The notes under the pieces were generated by a model. The model saw nothing but the letters and a program-made list of their open reading frames with translations. It was not told the origin of the DNA and did no database searches. A stretch of 64,000 bases of DNA, from the NCBI GenBank assembly GCA_947425785.1, contig CANEAY010000002.1:1-64000 (forward strand), in the 5' to 3' direction. The stretch comes from an uncultured Pseudoflavonifractor sp. (GTDB lineage Bacteria; Bacillota; Clostridia; Oscillospirales; Oscillospiraceae). Shown piece by piece: positions 19,615 through 27,463 of this stretch; the first letter of the stretch is position 1; each line of letters starts with the position of its first letter. Made by a program: the position numbers and the translations under genes.

Positions 19615-20523
19615 GTGCCGGAATGGAAGATAGCTCTGATCTCTGTTGTGGTCCTGTTTGGATTGCTGGCCATTGTAGGTCTGCTGACCCTGCCCCATTA
19701 CCGCCTGACCCAGGTGGCGAAATATCTCCGGGCAACTCTGGAGGAGCCGGGGCGGGAGTTAAAGGTGCCCCGCACCCTGCGGGGCGTGGGAGGCGAACTG
19801 TCTGCAGTCCGAAACCGGCTTCTGCTCCAACAGGAGGAGATACAGAAGGAGGCCAAGCGGCAGCAAGACCTCATCGCCTTTCTGGCTCACGATCTGAAGA
19901 CGCCGCTGACTTCGGTGCTGGGATACCTGGAGCTGCTGTGGGACGAGCCGGGGCTCACCGAGGAGCAGAGGGCGAAATACACTGGTATCGCTTTGGATAA
20001 GGCCCGCCGGCTGGAGGAGTTGGTGGGGGAATTTTTCGACATCAACACCATGGAGTTGACTTTAGCCAAGCGGGAAAACGTACAACTCTCGTTCCTTTTG
20101 GAGCAGATTTCCGATGAATTTTACCCATTTTTTGCTCAAAATGAGTTAAAATTTGAGCCCCAAATACAACCTGGACTGGTGGTGGAGGGGGACGGCGACC
20201 GGCTGGCCCGTGTCTTTGACAACGTTTTGCGCAACGCCGTCAGCTATTCCACCCCCGGCGGCCCGGTGCTCCTCTCCGCCCGGCGGGAGGGGGACAAGGC
20301 CGTGGTCACCATCGCAAACGACGGTCTGGAGATCCCGGAGAAGGAGCTCACGAACATCTTTCAGAAATTCTACCGGCTGGACGCCGCCCGCTCCACCCGC
20401 ACCGGCGGCGCGGGACTGGGGCTGGCCATCGCCAAGGAGATCGTGGAACTTCACGGCGGCAGCATCCGGGCGGAGTGTACCGGGGTGCGGACGGCCTTTG
20501 TTATCACCCTGCCCCTGAAATAA
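19615..20523 (+). CDS. Membrane sensor histidine kinase (VanS/PhoR-like), orphan
   Basis: It autophosphorylates a histidine in response to an unknown signal and should pass the phosphate to a response regulator. The protein has one N-terminal membrane helix (about residues 5-27), then a HisKA helix pair with FLAHDLKTPLTS (phospho-His near residue 92) and a HATPase_c domain with the N box DNVLRNAVSYS, DGLEIPEKE as G1 and GAGLGLAIAKEI as G2. There is no extracellular sensor loop of any size, so sensing may be intramembrane or cytoplasmic. GTG 19615 is chosen because AAGGAGG lies 7 bp upstream and the promoter excludes the earlier in-frame TTG/ATG. No response regulator is adjacent on either side, which is unusual because these kinases normally follow their regulator gene. 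Confidence 0.9.
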   Translation: MPEWKIALISVVVLFGLLAIVGLLTLPHYRLTQVAKYLRATLEEPGRELKVPRTLRGVGGELSAVRNRLLLQQEEIQKEAKRQQDLIAFLAHDLKTPLTSVLGYLELLWDEPGLTEEQRAKYTGIALDKARRLEELVGEFFDINTMELTLAKRENVQLSFLLEQISDEFYPFFAQNELKFEPQIQPGLVVEGDGDRLARVFDNVLRNAVSYSTPGGPVLLSARREGDKAVVTIANDGLEIPEKELTNIFQKFYRLDAARSTRTGGAGLGLAIAKEIVELHGGSIRAECTGVRTAFVITLPLK

Positions 20524-20536
20524 AAGAGAAGAAAAG

Positions 20537-20566
20537 AGCGCCCCTCTGGTATTCCAGAGGGGCGCT
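20537..20566. terminator. Bidirectional terminator between convergent kinase and citrate synthase genes
   Basis: AGCGCCCCTCTGG (20537-20549) pairs with CCAGAGGGGCGCT (20554-20566), loop TATT, flanked by A-rich and T-rich tracts. The remaining ~110 bp up to 20675 contain only imperfect GTTCTTTG repeats and no recognisable gene. Confidence 0.85.
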
Positions 20567-20675
20567 ATTTTGTGGGTTTTGATGTTCGGTCTTTGACGCT
20601 GTTTTTACAGCTCGTTCTTTGCTGTTTGTTCTTTGACTATGGTTTTTCTTACGGTGGTTTTCTGCCGCGCGTTCC

Positions 20676-22022
20676 TCACCGCTGATCCAGGGGGACGAAG
20701 GGGCGCAGGGGGGCCACCACCTTATAGGCGGGGCGGATGATGCGGCCGCCGGGGGTGAAGAGCTCCTCCAGCCGGTGGGAGCACCAGCCCACCATGCGGG
20801 CCATGGCGAAGAGGGGGGTGTAGAGCTCCATGGGAATGCCCATCATCTGGTAGACAAAGCCGGAGAAGAGATCCACATTGGCGCAGACCACCTTCTTCTG
20901 GCCCCGCTGGGTCATGACCTGGGGGGTGAGCCGCTCCACCGCTTCGTAGAGCTGGAACTCCTCCAGCATCCCCTTGGTCTGGGCCAGGGAGCGGGCAAAC
21001 TTCTTGAGGATGACCGCCCGGGGGTCGGAGAGGGTGTAGATGGCGTGGCCCATACCGTAGATGAGGCCGGACTTGTCGCCTACCTCCTTGTCCATGAGGC
21101 GGTTCAGGTAATGGGCCACCTCCTCCTCGTCGGCCCAGTCCTTGACCCCCTCTTTGATATGGCCGAACATCTCCATGACCTTCTTGTTGGCGCCGCCGTG
21201 GCGTGGGCCCTTCAGGGAGCCTACGGCGGCGGAGATGGCGGCGTAGAGGTCGGTACCGGAGGAGGTGAGCACCCGGCAGGTGAAGGTGGAGTTGTTGCCG
21301 CCGCCGTGCTCGGCGTGGAGCACCATGCACAGGTCCAGCAGCCGGGCCTCCTCCGGGGTGAACTTGTTGTCATGGCGCACCGCCCAGAGGAAGTTTTCCG
21401 CCATGGACAGCCCGGGCTGGGCCCGGTGGAGGTAGAGACTCTCATTGTCGTAGTAGTGCCGCTTGGCGGCGTAGGCGTGGGCCACCATCTGGGGGGCACG
21501 GGCGATCAAAACCATGGCCCGCCTTAATTCGCTGGAAAGTGTCATGTCCTCTGGGTTATCATCGTAAGAGTAGAGGGTGAGCACACCACGGCCCAGCTTG
21601 TTCATCACGTCGGGACTGGGGGCCTTGAGGATCATGTCCTCGGTGAACATGGGGGGGAGGTCGTGGTTGGCGTCCAGAAAGGCCTCGAAGCCGGAGAGCT
21701 GCTCCCTGGTGGGCAGGGCGCCGAAGAGGAGGAGGTAGGCGGTCTCGGCGTAGCCGAAGCGCTCCTCCGAGGTGAAGCCCTGGATAAGCTCCTGCAGGTC
21801 GATGCCCCGGTAGAGGAGCTGGCCGGGCATGGGTAAGCGCTCTTCATCCTGAATGTAATAGCCCCGGACGTTGGCGATCTCGGAGACACCGGCCACTACG
21901 CCGGTACCGTCGGCGTTGCGCAGGCCCCGCTTGACGTGGAACCGCTCGTAGTCGGAGGGGTCGATATGGCTGTTGGCCTGGAACTGTTGGCACAGGCTCT
22001 CGAAAAAGGCGGCGTCAGACAT
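20676..22022 (-). CDS. gltA: Citrate synthase (citrate/2-methylcitrate synthase family)
   Basis: It condenses acetyl-CoA with oxaloacetate to give citrate, the entry to the (probably incomplete) TCA branch that supplies 2-oxoglutarate and glutamate. The 448-residue length fits the family. Key motifs are LHAEHGGGNNSTFTCRV (first active-site His region), GSLKGPRHGGANKKV and YGMGHAIYTLSDPRA (second catalytic His). The N-terminal part with RGLRNADGTGVVAG and YRGIDLQELI matches the clostridial form. AAGGAGTG precedes the ATG. The gene stands alone between a terminator and its own promoter. A 2-methylcitrate synthase activity cannot be excluded from sequence, but no prp genes are nearby. Confidence 0.93.
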   Translation of the reverse strand: MSDAAFFESLCQQFQANSHIDPSDYERFHVKRGLRNADGTGVVAGVSEIANVRGYYIQDEERLPMPGQLLYRGIDLQELIQGFTSEERFGYAETAYLLLFGALPTREQLSGFEAFLDANHDLPPMFTEDMILKAPSPDVMNKLGRGVLTLYSYDDNPEDMTLSSELRRAMVLIARAPQMVAHAYAAKRHYYDNESLYLHRAQPGLSMAENFLWAVRHDNKFTPEEARLLDLCMVLHAEHGGGNNSTFTCRVLTSSGTDLYAAISAAVGSLKGPRHGGANKKVMEMFGHIKEGVKDWADEEEVAHYLNRLMDKEVGDKSGLIYGMGHAIYTLSDPRAVILKKFARSLAQTKGMLEEFQLYEAVERLTPQVMTQRGQKKVVCANVDLFSGFVYQMMGIPMELYTPLFAMARMVGWCSHRLEELFTPGGRIIRPAYKVVAPLRPFVPLDQR

Positions 22023-22060
22023 GGGACAGCACTCCTTTGCGTCGGATAAAGTAATAATTT

Positions 22061-22089
22061 ATTTTACTCCAATTTTTGGCGTTGGTCAA
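22061..22089 (-). promoter_or_regulatory. Sigma-A promoter of citrate synthase
   Basis: On the minus strand TTGACC (22089-22084), 17-bp spacer, TAAAAT (22066-22061), about 40 bp before the start codon. Confidence 0.75.
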
Positions 22090-22130
22090 TTCAAAATGGC
22101 CCCATAGGGGCAGGGAAGGGGTCGTTTTTT

Positions 22131-23183
22131 ATGGTCAAGCAGGAGAGAAGAGCCCATACCGCCGGGCCCGGCAGGGCCGCCCTTGTGGGGGCGCTGCTGC
22201 TGGGGCTGTTTTTCCTTCTGCCCCTGTTGCTGCTGCCGGGAGAGGAGCGGGAGGAGGCGGAGCCCACCCCCGAGCCCCTTCCCACCGCCACCCTGCCGGT
22301 GCTGGAGCCGCCGGCGGTGGAGCCAAACACCGGCTGGGACGCTGCCCAGACCCTGCGGCTTCTCAAGACCGACGGCACGGTGGAGGAGCTGACCATGGGG
22401 GAGTACCTGTGGGGGGTGGTGGCCGCCGAGATGCCTGCCTCCTTCCAGTTGGAGGCGCTGAAGGCCCAGACTGTGGCGGGGCGTACCTACTGCCTCTACC
22501 AGCGCTCCGGGGGAGGGGACAAGCACCCCGGGGCCGACGTATGCGGGGACTATACCTGCTGTCAGGCATACCTGACCCGGGAGCAGGCGGCGGCGGGCTG
22601 GGGGGACAACGCCCCCCTCTACGCCGACAAGGTCACCCAGGCGGTGGAGGGCACTGATGGCCTGGTATGCCTTTATGAGGGGAAGCCCATCGACGCGGTG
22701 TTTTTCTCCTCCACCGCCATGAGCACCAACGACGCCGCCGCAGTCTGGGGCACCCAGGTGCCCTATTTGACGGCGGTGGCCTCCCCAGAGGGGGAAGAGG
22801 TGCCCGGATGGCGCACCGAGGTGGTATTTTCCCCCGAGGAGTTCTTTGCCAAGTTCCGGCTGTCCGACCCCAAGGCGGAGTTCGGGACAGACCCGGCGGG
22901 CTGGATCGGGGATATGGTGACCGACGACACCGGCATGGTGGAGAGCCTGACCATCGGCGGGCGGCAGCTCACCGGGGGACAGGCCCGCTCCGTCTTCGGC
23001 CTGCGCTCCGCCCGGTTCACCGTCACCGCCACGAAAGAGGAGGTGCGCTTCCTGGTCACCGGCTACGGCCATGGGGTGGGCATGAGCCAGTATGGGGCCA
23101 ACGCCCTGGCCGGGGAGGGGAAGAGCTTCGTGGATATCCTGGAGTGGTACTACACCGGGGCAAAGGTGGGCCGGGCGGCTTGA
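22131..23183 (+). CDS. spoIID: Stage II sporulation protein D, SpoIID/LytB-type lytic transglycosylase
   Basis: SpoIID cleaves glycan strands in septal peptidoglycan and, with SpoIIM and SpoIIP, drives forespore engulfment. The 350-residue protein has an N-terminal membrane anchor (about residues 20-40, ALLLGLFFLLPLLLL), a short Pro/Thr/Glu linker and the SpoIID domain. WGVVAAEMPASFQLEALKAQ contains the conserved catalytic-type Glu, VFFSSTAMSTNDAAAVWG a second conserved block, and GYGHGVGMSQYGANALA the C-terminal signature. It is a single gene; spoIIM, spoIIP and the often adjacent spoIIQ are not in the window. It ends just before lrgA, so co-transcription is possible. No convincing sigma-E promoter was found in the 108 bp upstream. 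Confidence 0.9.
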   Translation: MVKQERRAHTAGPGRAALVGALLLGLFFLLPLLLLPGEEREEAEPTPEPLPTATLPVLEPPAVEPNTGWDAAQTLRLLKTDGTVEELTMGEYLWGVVAAEMPASFQLEALKAQTVAGRTYCLYQRSGGGDKHPGADVCGDYTCCQAYLTREQAAAGWGDNAPLYADKVTQAVEGTDGLVCLYEGKPIDAVFFSSTAMSTNDAAAVWGTQVPYLTAVASPEGEEVPGWRTEVVFSPEEFFAKFRLSDPKAEFGTDPAGWIGDMVTDDTGMVESLTIGGRQLTGGQARSVFGLRSARFTVTATKEEVRFLVTGYGHGVGMSQYGANALAGEGKSFVDILEWYYTGAKVGRAA

Positions 23184-23226
23184 CAGCACCGTTATAATAG
23201 GAATAGCCGAGATGGAGGTCATTCCT

Positions 23227-23589
23227 ATGAAATTCCTGCGACAATTTCTCATCATCCTCTCCTGTGCCTTTGCAGGGGAGGGACTGCGGGCTTTGATCCC
23301 CCTGCCCGTCCCCGCCAGCGTCTACGGCCTGGTGCTCCTGTTCCTTCTGCTGTATCTGGGCGTGGTGAAGCTGGAGCAGGTGAAGGGGGCGTCGGACTTC
23401 CTTCTGGAGATCATGCCCCTGCTCTTTGTTCCCGCCGTGGTGGGGCTGATGGATCTGTGGGACGTGCTCCGGGCCGTCCTGATCCCCGCCATGGTCATCG
23501 CGGTGGCCTCCACCTTGGTGGTGATGGCGGTCTCCGGCCATACGGCCCAGTGGATGCTCCGCCGGAAAGGGGGGAAGGGGGATGAGTGA
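23227..23589 (+). CDS. lrgA: LrgA/CidA-family holin-like membrane protein
   Basis: LrgA/CidA proteins are small polytopic membrane proteins linked to murein hydrolase control, programmed lysis and, in some firmicutes, pyruvate uptake. This one has 120 residues and four predicted hydrophobic segments, with the family pattern LRALIPLPVPASVYGLVLLF near the N-terminus and FLLEIMPLLFVPAVVGLM in the middle. ATG 23227 has GGAGG about 8 bp upstream. It overlaps lrgB by 8 bp, which implies translational coupling. A TATAAT lies at 23193-23198, but a TTGACA just before it is too close (7 bp) to act as its -35 element. No LytTR/LytSR regulator is adjacent. Confidence 0.85.
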   Translation: MKFLRQFLIILSCAFAGEGLRALIPLPVPASVYGLVLLFLLLYLGVVKLEQVKGASDFLLEIMPLLFVPAVVGLMDLWDVLRAVLIPAMVIAVASTLVVMAVSGHTAQWMLRRKGGKGDE

Positions 23590-24274
23590 CTTCCTTGGGA
23601 GCTCTCTCTTCTTTGGCGCGGCGGTGAGTTTGCTGTTCTACGAGATGGGGCTCCTCATCAAAAAGCGGTTCAAGCTGGCGGTGCTCAACCCCCTGCTCCT
23701 GGCGGCCGCGGGGATCATCGTCCTTCTTCTGCTGCTGGATGTGGATTATGCCGCCTATAACGAGGGGGCCAAGTACATCTCCTACCTGCTCACCCCCGCC
23801 ACCGTGGCCCTGGCGGTGCCCCTCTACGAGCAGGTGGAGCTGCTCAAGAAGAATTGGGCGGCGGTGCTCTCCGCCATCCTGGCGGGGACGCTGGCCTCCC
23901 TGGCCTGCATCACCCTGCTGTGCCGCATCTTCGCCCTGGAACACACCCTGGCGGTGTCCTTCCTCCCCAAGAGCATCACCACCGCCATCGGCATGGGCCT
24001 GTCCCAGGAGCTGGGGGGCGTACCCTCCCTGACAGTAGCGGCCATTTGCATCACCGGTATTTTGGGCAATGTGTGCGCCGAGGGCTTCTTCAAGCTCATC
24101 CGCATCCACGAGCCCATCGCCAAGGGCCTGGCCCTGGGCACCGCCTCCCACGCCATCGGCACCAGCCGGGCCCTGGAGATGGGGGAGGTGGAGGGGGCCA
24201 TGTCCAGCCTGTCCATCGCCGTGGCGGGACTCCTCACCGTGGTTCTGGCTCCGTTCTTTGTGAATCTGGTATAA
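23582..24274 (+). CDS. lrgB: LrgB-family membrane protein
   Basis: LrgB is the partner of LrgA in the Lrg/Cid membrane system. The 230-residue length and about seven hydrophobic helices fit the family. Diagnostic stretches are LTPATVALAVPLYEQ, SFLPKSITTAIGM and GTASHAIGTSRALEMGE near the C-terminus. It overlaps lrgA by 8 bp and is followed at once by a strong terminator, so lrgAB is a two-gene unit. Function here (autolysis control or pyruvate/metabolite transport) cannot be settled from sequence. Confidence 0.88.
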   Translation: MSDFLGSSLFFGAAVSLLFYEMGLLIKKRFKLAVLNPLLLAAAGIIVLLLLLDVDYAAYNEGAKYISYLLTPATVALAVPLYEQVELLKKNWAAVLSAILAGTLASLACITLLCRIFALEHTLAVSFLPKSITTAIGMGLSQELGGVPSLTVAAICITGILGNVCAEGFFKLIRIHEPIAKGLALGTASHAIGTSRALEMGEVEGAMSSLSIAVAGLLTVVLAPFFVNLV

Positions 24275-24276
24275 AG

Positions 24277-24311
24277 AAAAGGCCCCTCTCTTTCAAAGAG
24301 AGGGGCCTTTT
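24277..24311. terminator. Bidirectional terminator between lrgB and nhaC
   Basis: AAAAGGCCCCTCTCTTT (24277-24293) pairs with AAAGAGAGGGGCCTTTT (24295-24311) around one C. A/T tracts on both sides suit the convergent genes. Confidence 0.9.
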
Positions 24312-24325
24312 GTTATGCAAATGTA

Positions 24326-25636
24326 TTACTTTTTCTTATCGGGAATGAGGAAGATAAAGATCAGGGAGCTGAGGAGCAGGAGATAGGGGTAGAGGAGATA
24401 GGGCATGATGTTGAGGGCAGAGACGCCCTGGCCCAGCTCATTGGCGGTGGAGATGGCCACCAGCATCTGGGCGCCGTAGGGGATGACCCCCTGGAAGACA
24501 CAGGAGAAGGTGTCCAGCAGGGAGGCCGCCTTCCGGGAGGAAATGCCGTACTCCTCGCTCATTTCCTTGGCGATGGGGTTGGCCATGACGATGGCCACGG
24601 TATTGTTGGCGGTGGCGATGTCCATGACGCCCACCAGCAGGCCCATGCCCAGCTGGCCGCCCTTGCTGCCCTTGAAGAAGCGGCGGATGAAGGAGAGGAG
24701 GGCGTCAAAGCCGCCGTAGGCGCGGATGAGGGCGCACATGGCGGAGACCAGCACCGCTACCATGCAGGTCTCGAACATCCCGGCGGAGCCGGAGCCCATG
24801 CTGGATAGGAGGTCGATGGCGGCGGTCTGGCCGGTGGCCAGCATGATGAGGGAGCCGGAGAGGATGCCGATGAGGAGCACCACGAACACGTTGATGCCGG
24901 CGATGCCGCCGGCCAGCACCAGGACATAGGGGATGATCTGCACCAGGTGGTAGGGCGCGATCACCGGGTTGGGGAGGGGAGCCCGGAAGGAGAGGACGAG
25001 GATGACCGCCAGGGTGAGCAGGGCGGCAGGGAGGGCGATGTGGAAGTTTTCCCGGAACTTGTCCTTCATGGCGCAGCCCTGGCCGTTGCAGGCGGCGATG
25101 GTGGTGTCGGAGATAAAGGAGAGGTTGTCGCCGAACATGGCCCCGCCCATGACCGCGCCGATGCACAGGGGCACACCGAAGCCGGAGGCCAGGGCTACCT
25201 CCACGGCGATGGGGGTCAGCAGGGTGATGGTGCCCACACTGGTGCCCATGGCGGTGGAGACGAAGCAGGCCACCACGAACAGAACCGCCACGGCGAACCG
25301 GGGCGGGATGATGGAGAGCATAAAGTAGGCCACGCTCTGGGCGCTGGAGCGGCCCACCACGCCCACAAAGGCGCCGGCCACCAGGAAGATGAGGAGCATG
25401 GTGATAATGTTCTTGTCGCCCACGCCCTTGCCCATGAGCTCCAGCTTCTCGTCGAAAGACACCGCCCGGTTTTGCAGGCAGGCCACCAGAATGGCCGCCA
25501 GGAAGGCGATGACGATGGGGATGTTGTAAAAGCCCATGGGGATGCCCATGCCGTACTCGAAGGTGAGGCCCAGCCCCAGGTAGAGCAGCAGGAACACCAA
25601 AATGGGCAGCAGAGCCTTCGGATTGCCTTTTTTCAT
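24326..25636 (-). CDS. NhaC-family Na+/H+ antiporter-like transporter
   Basis: This polytopic inner-membrane protein (436 residues, about 11 helices) belongs to the NhaC/ion-transporter superfamily. The signature GAMFGDNLSFISDTTIAA lies near residue 175, and a repeated half-motif NNTVAIVMANPIAKEM follows later. Members exchange Na+ for H+ or carry malate/lactate, so the substrate is not certain. ATG 25636 is preferred over an upstream frame extension because GGGAGG sits about 9 bp before it. It has its own promoter and converges on lrgB. No obvious partner gene lies next to it. Confidence 0.85.
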   Translation of the reverse strand: MKKGNPKALLPILVFLLLYLGLGLTFEYGMGIPMGFYNIPIVIAFLAAILVACLQNRAVSFDEKLELMGKGVGDKNIITMLLIFLVAGAFVGVVGRSSAQSVAYFMLSIIPPRFAVAVLFVVACFVSTAMGTSVGTITLLTPIAVEVALASGFGVPLCIGAVMGGAMFGDNLSFISDTTIAACNGQGCAMKDKFRENFHIALPAALLTLAVILVLSFRAPLPNPVIAPYHLVQIIPYVLVLAGGIAGINVFVVLLIGILSGSLIMLATGQTAAIDLLSSMGSGSAGMFETCMVAVLVSAMCALIRAYGGFDALLSFIRRFFKGSKGGQLGMGLLVGVMDIATANNTVAIVMANPIAKEMSEEYGISSRKAASLLDTFSCVFQGVIPYGAQMLVAISTANELGQGVSALNIMPYLLYPYLLLLSSLIFIFLIPDKKK

Positions 25637-25674
25637 ACCAAATTCCTCCCAAAATACACACAAAAATCCTCTTT

Positions 25675-25704
25675 ATCTTACCATAGCAATGCGGCAGCGT
25701 CAAG
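25675..25704 (-). promoter_or_regulatory. Sigma-A promoter of the NhaC-like gene
   Basis: Minus strand TTGACG (25704-25699), 18-bp spacer, TAAGAT (25680-25675), about 40 bp upstream of the ATG. Confidence 0.6.
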
Positions 25705-25741
25705 AAAAGGGGGGCTTGGAGTGGAAATTCCCCAGAAGATA

Positions 25742-25750
25742 TGGTACAAT
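25742..25750 (+). promoter_or_regulatory. Extended -10 promoter element for the FAD dehydrogenase gene
   Basis: TGG directly before TACAAT (25745-25750) fits an extended -10. The matching -35 position (25722-25727, TGGAAA) is weak. Confidence 0.45.
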
Positions 25751-25813
25751 AATTCTATCTGTCCCGCTGGAGGACAGCAGAAGAGGAAAGATCCCCCGAA
25801 AAGGAGAATGAAT

Positions 25814-27214
25814 ATGCGAGACAAGGTAGATGTGGCGGTCATCGGCTGCGGCGAGGCGGGCATTTACGCCGCCTATGAGCTCACCCGGCTGTGCCCCGGG
25901 CTGAAGGTGCTGGTGCTGGAGAAGGGAGAGGACATCTATCACCGCAATTGCCCCATTGTGGCGGGGAAGGTGCGCTCCTGCGTCCAGTGCCCGGTGTGCG
26001 GCACCATGTGCGGCTTTGGCGGGGCGGGAGCCTTCTCCGACGGAAAGTTCAACTTCACCACCCAGTTCGGCGGCTGGCTCACCGACTTTATGCCGGGCAG
26101 CGAGGTCATGGAGCTTATCGGCTATGTGGACGAGATCAATGTGGATCATGGGGCCACTAAGGAGCTCTACTCCACCACCAGCCCGGAGGCCAGGGCCCTG
26201 GAGAAGAAGGCGCTGGAATTTGACCTCCACCTTCTTCAGGCCAAGTGCAAGCACCTGGGCACGGAGAACAACCTGCGTATCCTTCAGAACATCTATGAGG
26301 ACATGACCGAGCGGGTGGAGTTCCGTTTCCGCACTGGGGTGGAGCGCATCGAGGCTGTGGACAAGGGCTACCGCCTCATTACCGAGGGAGGGGACGAGGT
26401 GGACTGCGGCTGGCTCATCGCCGGCCCCGGCCGCTCCGGGGCAGAATGGTTTGCCAACCAGTGCAAGGCCCTGGGGCTGAAGCTCCTCAATAACCAGGTG
26501 GACATCGGCGTACGGGTGGAGCTGCCCGCCCGGGTGTTTGAGCACATCACCGATGTGGTATACGAGTCCAAACTGGTCTACCGCACCAAGCAGTACGGCG
26601 ACCAGGTGCGCACCTTCTGCATGAACCCCTACGGCCACGTGGTGGCGGAGAACGTGGAGGGCATCAACACCGTCAACGGCCACTCCTACGCCGACCCCAA
26701 GCTGCGCAGTGAGAACACCAACTTTGCCCTGCTGGTGTCCAACCGCTTTACCGAGCCCTTTAACGAGCCATACCGCTACGGCAAGCACATTGCCTCTTTG
26801 AGCAATATGCTGGCGGGGGGCGTGCTGGTACAGCGCTTCGGCGACCTGGTGGGGGGCATCCGCACCAACGAGCACCGCATGAGCAAGTCCTTTACCAAGC
26901 CCACTTTGACGGCGGCGGTGCCCGGCGACCTCAGCCTGGCCCTGCCCAAGCGGCAGCTGGACGACATCATCGAGATGATCTACCAGCTGGACAAGCTGGC
27001 CCCCGGCACCGCCAACTACGACACCCTGCTCTACGGGGCGGAGGTGAAGTTCTACTCCGCCCGGCTCCAACTGACGGGGGAGCTGGAGACCGCTCTGCCC
27101 CAGTTCTTTGCCATCGGCGACGGGGCGGGAGTCACCCGGGGCCTGGCCCAGGCGGGGGCATCCGGGGTGAAGGTGGCCCGGGTCATCGCCCAGCGGCTGA
27201 AGGAGAAAAAATAA
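25814..27214 (+). CDS. FAD-dependent dehydrogenase, uncharacterised COG2509-type
   Basis: A predicted cytoplasmic flavoprotein oxidoreductase of 466 residues. The Rossmann FAD motif VIGCGEAGIYAAYEL is at residues 8-22, followed by LVLEKGED. A Cys-rich stretch CVQCPVCGTMCGFGGAGAF near residue 60, with FSDGKFN behind it, marks the family. GDGAGVTRGLAQAGASG near the C-terminus is the second FAD contact. The substrate is unknown. ATG 25814 is chosen over ATG 25808 because AAGGAG ends at 25806, leaving the usual 7-bp gap only for the later codon. It is a single gene divergent from nhaC. The Cys cluster could bind metal or act in redox, which is unproven. Confidence 0.82.
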   Translation: MRDKVDVAVIGCGEAGIYAAYELTRLCPGLKVLVLEKGEDIYHRNCPIVAGKVRSCVQCPVCGTMCGFGGAGAFSDGKFNFTTQFGGWLTDFMPGSEVMELIGYVDEINVDHGATKELYSTTSPEARALEKKALEFDLHLLQAKCKHLGTENNLRILQNIYEDMTERVEFRFRTGVERIEAVDKGYRLITEGGDEVDCGWLIAGPGRSGAEWFANQCKALGLKLLNNQVDIGVRVELPARVFEHITDVVYESKLVYRTKQYGDQVRTFCMNPYGHVVAENVEGINTVNGHSYADPKLRSENTNFALLVSNRFTEPFNEPYRYGKHIASLSNMLAGGVLVQRFGDLVGGIRTNEHRMSKSFTKPTLTAAVPGDLSLALPKRQLDDIIEMIYQLDKLAPGTANYDTLLYGAEVKFYSARLQLTGELETALPQFFAIGDGAGVTRGLAQAGASGVKVARVIAQRLKEKK

Positions 27215-27289
27215 GTTTGGTTGACCAGTTATGTTCCATGTTCGAATTTTTGGCAGGCGATATACAGAACAATATTCAACAGGCAAAAA

Positions 27290-27304
27290 GTTACAAAAAG
27301 TAAC
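27290..27304. repeat. Inverted repeat GTTAC-N5-GTAAC in AT-rich spacer
   Basis: Two 5-bp arms around AAAAA form a small operator-like dyad at the left of the mnmE upstream region. Confidence 0.5.
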
Positions 27305-27323
27305 AAATCCAGAGATATCAATG

Positions 27324-27353
27324 TTTTCCACATTCTCCACAGCCTTTTCCACA
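27324..27353 (+). promoter_or_regulatory. Cluster of three DnaA-box-like 9-mers upstream of mnmE
   Basis: TTTTCCACA (27324-27332), TTCTCCACA (27333-27341) and TTTTCCACA (27345-27353) each differ from the DnaA box TTATCCACA at one position (the third) and share one orientation. They sit in the 249-bp AT-rich gap 27215-27463, which holds no other gene. Binding is not shown. Confidence 0.4.
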
Positions 27354-27394
27354 AGCGATTATGTTAACAGCACAAAAGAGGAATATGCAGAATA

Positions 27395-27415
27395 AGTTGA
27401 CATAATATTTGTCAA
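27395..27415. repeat. dif-like 15-bp repeat copy with TTGACA/TGTCAA dyad
   Basis: AGTTGACATAATATT (27395-27409) is identical to two copies inside mtaB. Here it also forms the inverted repeat TTGACA-N7-TGTCAA (27397-27415). A related ATTATGTTAACA lies at 27358-27369 in the opposite orientation. Confidence 0.6.
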
Positions 27416-27463
27416 GAGGGAAAACTGTGGTCGATTTTTACGAAATTTTGAGGAGGGAAGGAA

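Noticed and set aside
23180..23198. TTGACA and TATAAT before lrgA as one promoter
   Set aside because: The two hexamers are only 7 bp apart, far too close for sigma-A; the TTGACA overlaps the spoIID stop codon.
24947..25813. Long N-terminal extension of the FAD dehydrogenase frame
   Set aside because: It runs antisense through the NhaC-like gene and is Gly/His/Asp-rich. The ribosome site and -10 element are just before ATG 25814.
25700..27352. 550-codon minus-strand frame opposite the FAD dehydrogenase
   Set aside because: Shadow of the plus-strand gene; no family features, and the sense frame has clear FAD motifs.
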